Shown: positions 62,622 to 64,000 of the stretch, one piece after another | How the letters are laid out: each line of letters begins with the position of its first letter | Position numbering within the stretch: position 1 is the first letter of the stretch | Assembly: GCF_036429475.1 (NCBI RefSeq) | Contig: NZ_CP144125.1 | Location: 3,241,521-3,305,520, forward strand | Direction: 5' to 3' | DNA: 64,000 nucleotides | Origin: Halalkalicoccus sp. CGA53 | GTDB taxonomy: Archaea; Halobacteriota; Halobacteria; Halobacteriales; Halalkalicoccaceae | The notes under the pieces: generated by a model | What the model saw: only the letters and a program-made list of their open reading frames with translations | The model's database searches: none | What the model was told of the DNA's origin: nothing | Made by a program: the position numbers and the translations under genes

Positions 62622-63392
62622 TTACCGGATGTCCGGGGTGGGATAGAGGCCACCGTTCACGTGGAGAATCTGGCCGGTGATATAAGACGCTTTATCGGAC
62701 GCCAGAAAGAGGCAGGCGTCTGCCACCTCTTCGATGGTTCCCCGTCGCTTCAGTGCTGTCGTCTGTTCGACCTGTTTCATGTGCTCCTTCCAGTCAGCAG
62801 AACGGTTCGCGTGATCCCGTTCGGTATCGATCAATCCCGGCGAGATGCCGTTAATCCGGATCCCATCAGGCCCTAGCTCCTTCGCGAGCGCTCTGACCAG
62901 CCCCTCGATCCCGAATTTCGTGCTGAACGAGTGGACGCGACTTGGATCGCCGAGATACACCAAGGCACCGAGGAGGTTGATCACCGATCCGCTGCCCGTC
63001 TCGGCCATCTCCGGGGCGACTAACTGCGTCGTGAGGAACATGGAGCGAAGGTTGACGTCACAAACGTAGTTCCAATCATCGACCGTGATCTCGGCGAACG
63101 GTTTCTGCGGCCGCGTTGTCGCGTTGTTCACGAGTACGTCTATCGACCCGAGTTCGTCTTGCACGTTGTCCATCATTCGGGTGATCTGGTCCGGATCCTG
63201 TAACTCGCAGAGCGAAATATGGGACTCACCACCCGCACGTTCCACCAGTCTCGCCGTCTCTTCGCACCCCTCTCGATCAGAGTGCGCAGTCACGCCGACG
63301 TCGGCTCCGGCCTCGGCTACCGAGACAGCGATCTGCCTGCCGATATTTTTACTCGAGCCGGTTACAAGCGCTGTCTTGCCCTCAAGATCCAT
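62622..63392 (-). CDS. Short-chain dehydrogenase-like protein with atypical active site
   Basis: A 256-residue protein. KTALVTGSSKNIGRQIAVSV is the nucleotide site and VLVNNATTRPQKPF the N-N-A motif. In the catalytic region the Tyr of Y-x-x-x-K is replaced by Ser (HSFSTKFG, Lys kept). The usual catalytic Ser region reads INLLGALVY. The end YITGQILHVNGGLYP is normal. It may act by altered chemistry or be a binding protein. CCTTATACT (minus strand, 63415-63423) lies 27 bases upstream, giving a leaderless mRNA. Confidence 0.88.
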   Translation of the reverse strand: MDLEGKTALVTGSSKNIGRQIAVSVAEAGADVGVTAHSDREGCEETARLVERAGGESHISLCELQDPDQITRMMDNVQDELGSIDVLVNNATTRPQKPFAEITVDDWNYVCDVNLRSMFLTTQLVAPEMAETGSGSVINLLGALVYLGDPSRVHSFSTKFGIEGLVRALAKELGPDGIRINGISPGLIDTERDHANRSADWKEHMKQVEQTTALKRRGTIEEVADACLFLASDKASYITGQILHVNGGLYPTPDIR

Positions 63393-63414
63393 GCAAGAGA
63401 GTCACGCTGATACC

Positions 63415-63423
63415 AGTATAAGG
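63415..63423 (-). promoter_or_regulatory. TATA box of the SDR-thioesterase operon
   Basis: CCTTATACT on the minus strand is centred 27 bases before ATG 63392. The gene would be transcribed without a leader. Confidence 0.6.
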
Positions 63424-63507
63424 TTTTCTCTCACGGTTTCAATTCGAACGCGCACGCTCAGATACCGAGACTCCGTGCGGTGAGCTATGCTGCCGTATCA
63501 CTGATCG

Positions 63508-64000
63508 TTTACGTATGACCACGGCGGAAGCGATATCATGTTCGGCCGGGGTGCGGTGGAGGCCGTCGACGAGACCCTCCCCGACGGTCCCGATGCGAGC
63601 GCGCTGCTCGTTTGCGACTCGAACTCCTCTAGGAAACGGACGGCGACGTGATCATTGGCGTCGGCGGCGGAAGTACCCTCGACATAGCGCGGCAGATGAG
63701 CGTGTTTGTCGCCGATGGGCGCTCGTATGCGGACTTTATCGACGAAGCTCGGAAAGGAATCCTGCGACCGCCGGATCCGACCGCCGTGATGCACTCCGTC
63801 GTCGTTATCCCGACGACGTTCGCCGGCGCCGCCGATTCGAGCGGCGGCTCGATCGAAGTGCTGGGCATCGAGGGATCGCCCACGGAATACCCGATTCGAA
63901 CGGGGGATCGAACCGACCGATCGGGATGGTCTACGATCCAGACCTCTTCGAAACCACGCTGTGGTCGGCGCCCGCAGGATCGGTCATGAAGGGGTTTAAC
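63508..64000 (+). pseudogene. Iron-containing alcohol dehydrogenase / maleylacetate reductase, broken and truncated by window
   Basis: Family sequence appears in pieces. FTYDHGGSDIMFGRGAVEAV and ALLVCDSN lie at 63508-63620. After a frame change and a loss of about 40 residues, DVIIGVGGGSTLDIARQMSV, VVVIPTTFAGAADSSG and SIEVLG lie at about 63648-63870. A second frame change leads to IGMVYDPDLFETTLWSAPAG and SVMKGFN at the edge. The first frame has an in-frame TGA and no clear start codon. The lesions are too many for single base-call errors, so it looks decayed. Confidence 0.75.

Overview
This window looks like chromosomal DNA of a haloarchaeon (class Halobacteria). The proteins are acidic. 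Many genes have a TATA-like box about 27-30 bases upstream of an ATG with no room for a leader. The mobile elements are ISH1-, ISH8- and IS6-like, and the recognisable families (DUF58/MoxR/DUF4129 clusters, TAXI-TRAP transporters, a Tat lipoprotein, DUF4387) fit that group. I cannot name the genus from sequence alone. No rRNA, tRNA or CRISPR array was seen. || Region 1 (1-20.3 kb) is an AT-richer, patchy surface-glycan island broken up by mobile DNA. It holds the 5' part of a polysaccharide flippase and a three-deep nest of insertion sequences (ISH1-like inside ISH8-like inside IS6-like). It also has two copies of a 154-bp MITE with exact 9-bp target duplications, decayed IS6-like and IS630 elements, and a nucleotidyltransferase-like protein. 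Further members are four diverged paralogues of a ParB/Srx-like protein, an 846-residue beta-helix protein, glycosyltransferases and a P-loop kinase-like protein. || Region 2 (20.3-27.4 kb) is a tighter minus-strand run of glycan genes: two GT4 enzymes, an ATP-grasp protein, a GNAT protein, a polysaccharide deacetylase and a GT2 enzyme. || Region 3 (27.8-38.4 kb) is a MoxR/DUF58/DUF4129/DUF1616/DUF4350 cluster. Its minus-strand arm is continuous with an O-antigen-ligase-like protein and a sugar nucleotidyltransferase. A 47-residue zinc-ribbon protein lies at the end of that arm. || Region 4 (38.9-64 kb) is a catabolic island, probably for an acid sugar or other hydroxy acid. It has a TAXI-TRAP binding lipoprotein and a fused permease, three enolase-superfamily dehydratase/racemase-like enzymes, a mannonate-dehydratase-like enzyme and a ThDP enzyme. 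It also has a D-2-hydroxyacid dehydrogenase, a LarA-like protein, an AtuA/DUF4387 pair, three SDRs (two without the usual catalytic tyrosine) and a DMT exporter. An IclR regulator, a gamma-carbonic-anhydrase-like protein, a TIM-barrel isomerase, a flavin reductase-like protein, a thioesterase and a broken iron-dependent alcohol dehydrogenase complete it. Two matching 20-bp TTACA-N10-TGTAA sites may be operators. || The strongest unusual signals are the ParB-like family in the glycan locus, the MITE, the dense perfect hairpins inside the transposase genes, and the unassigned catabolic pathway.
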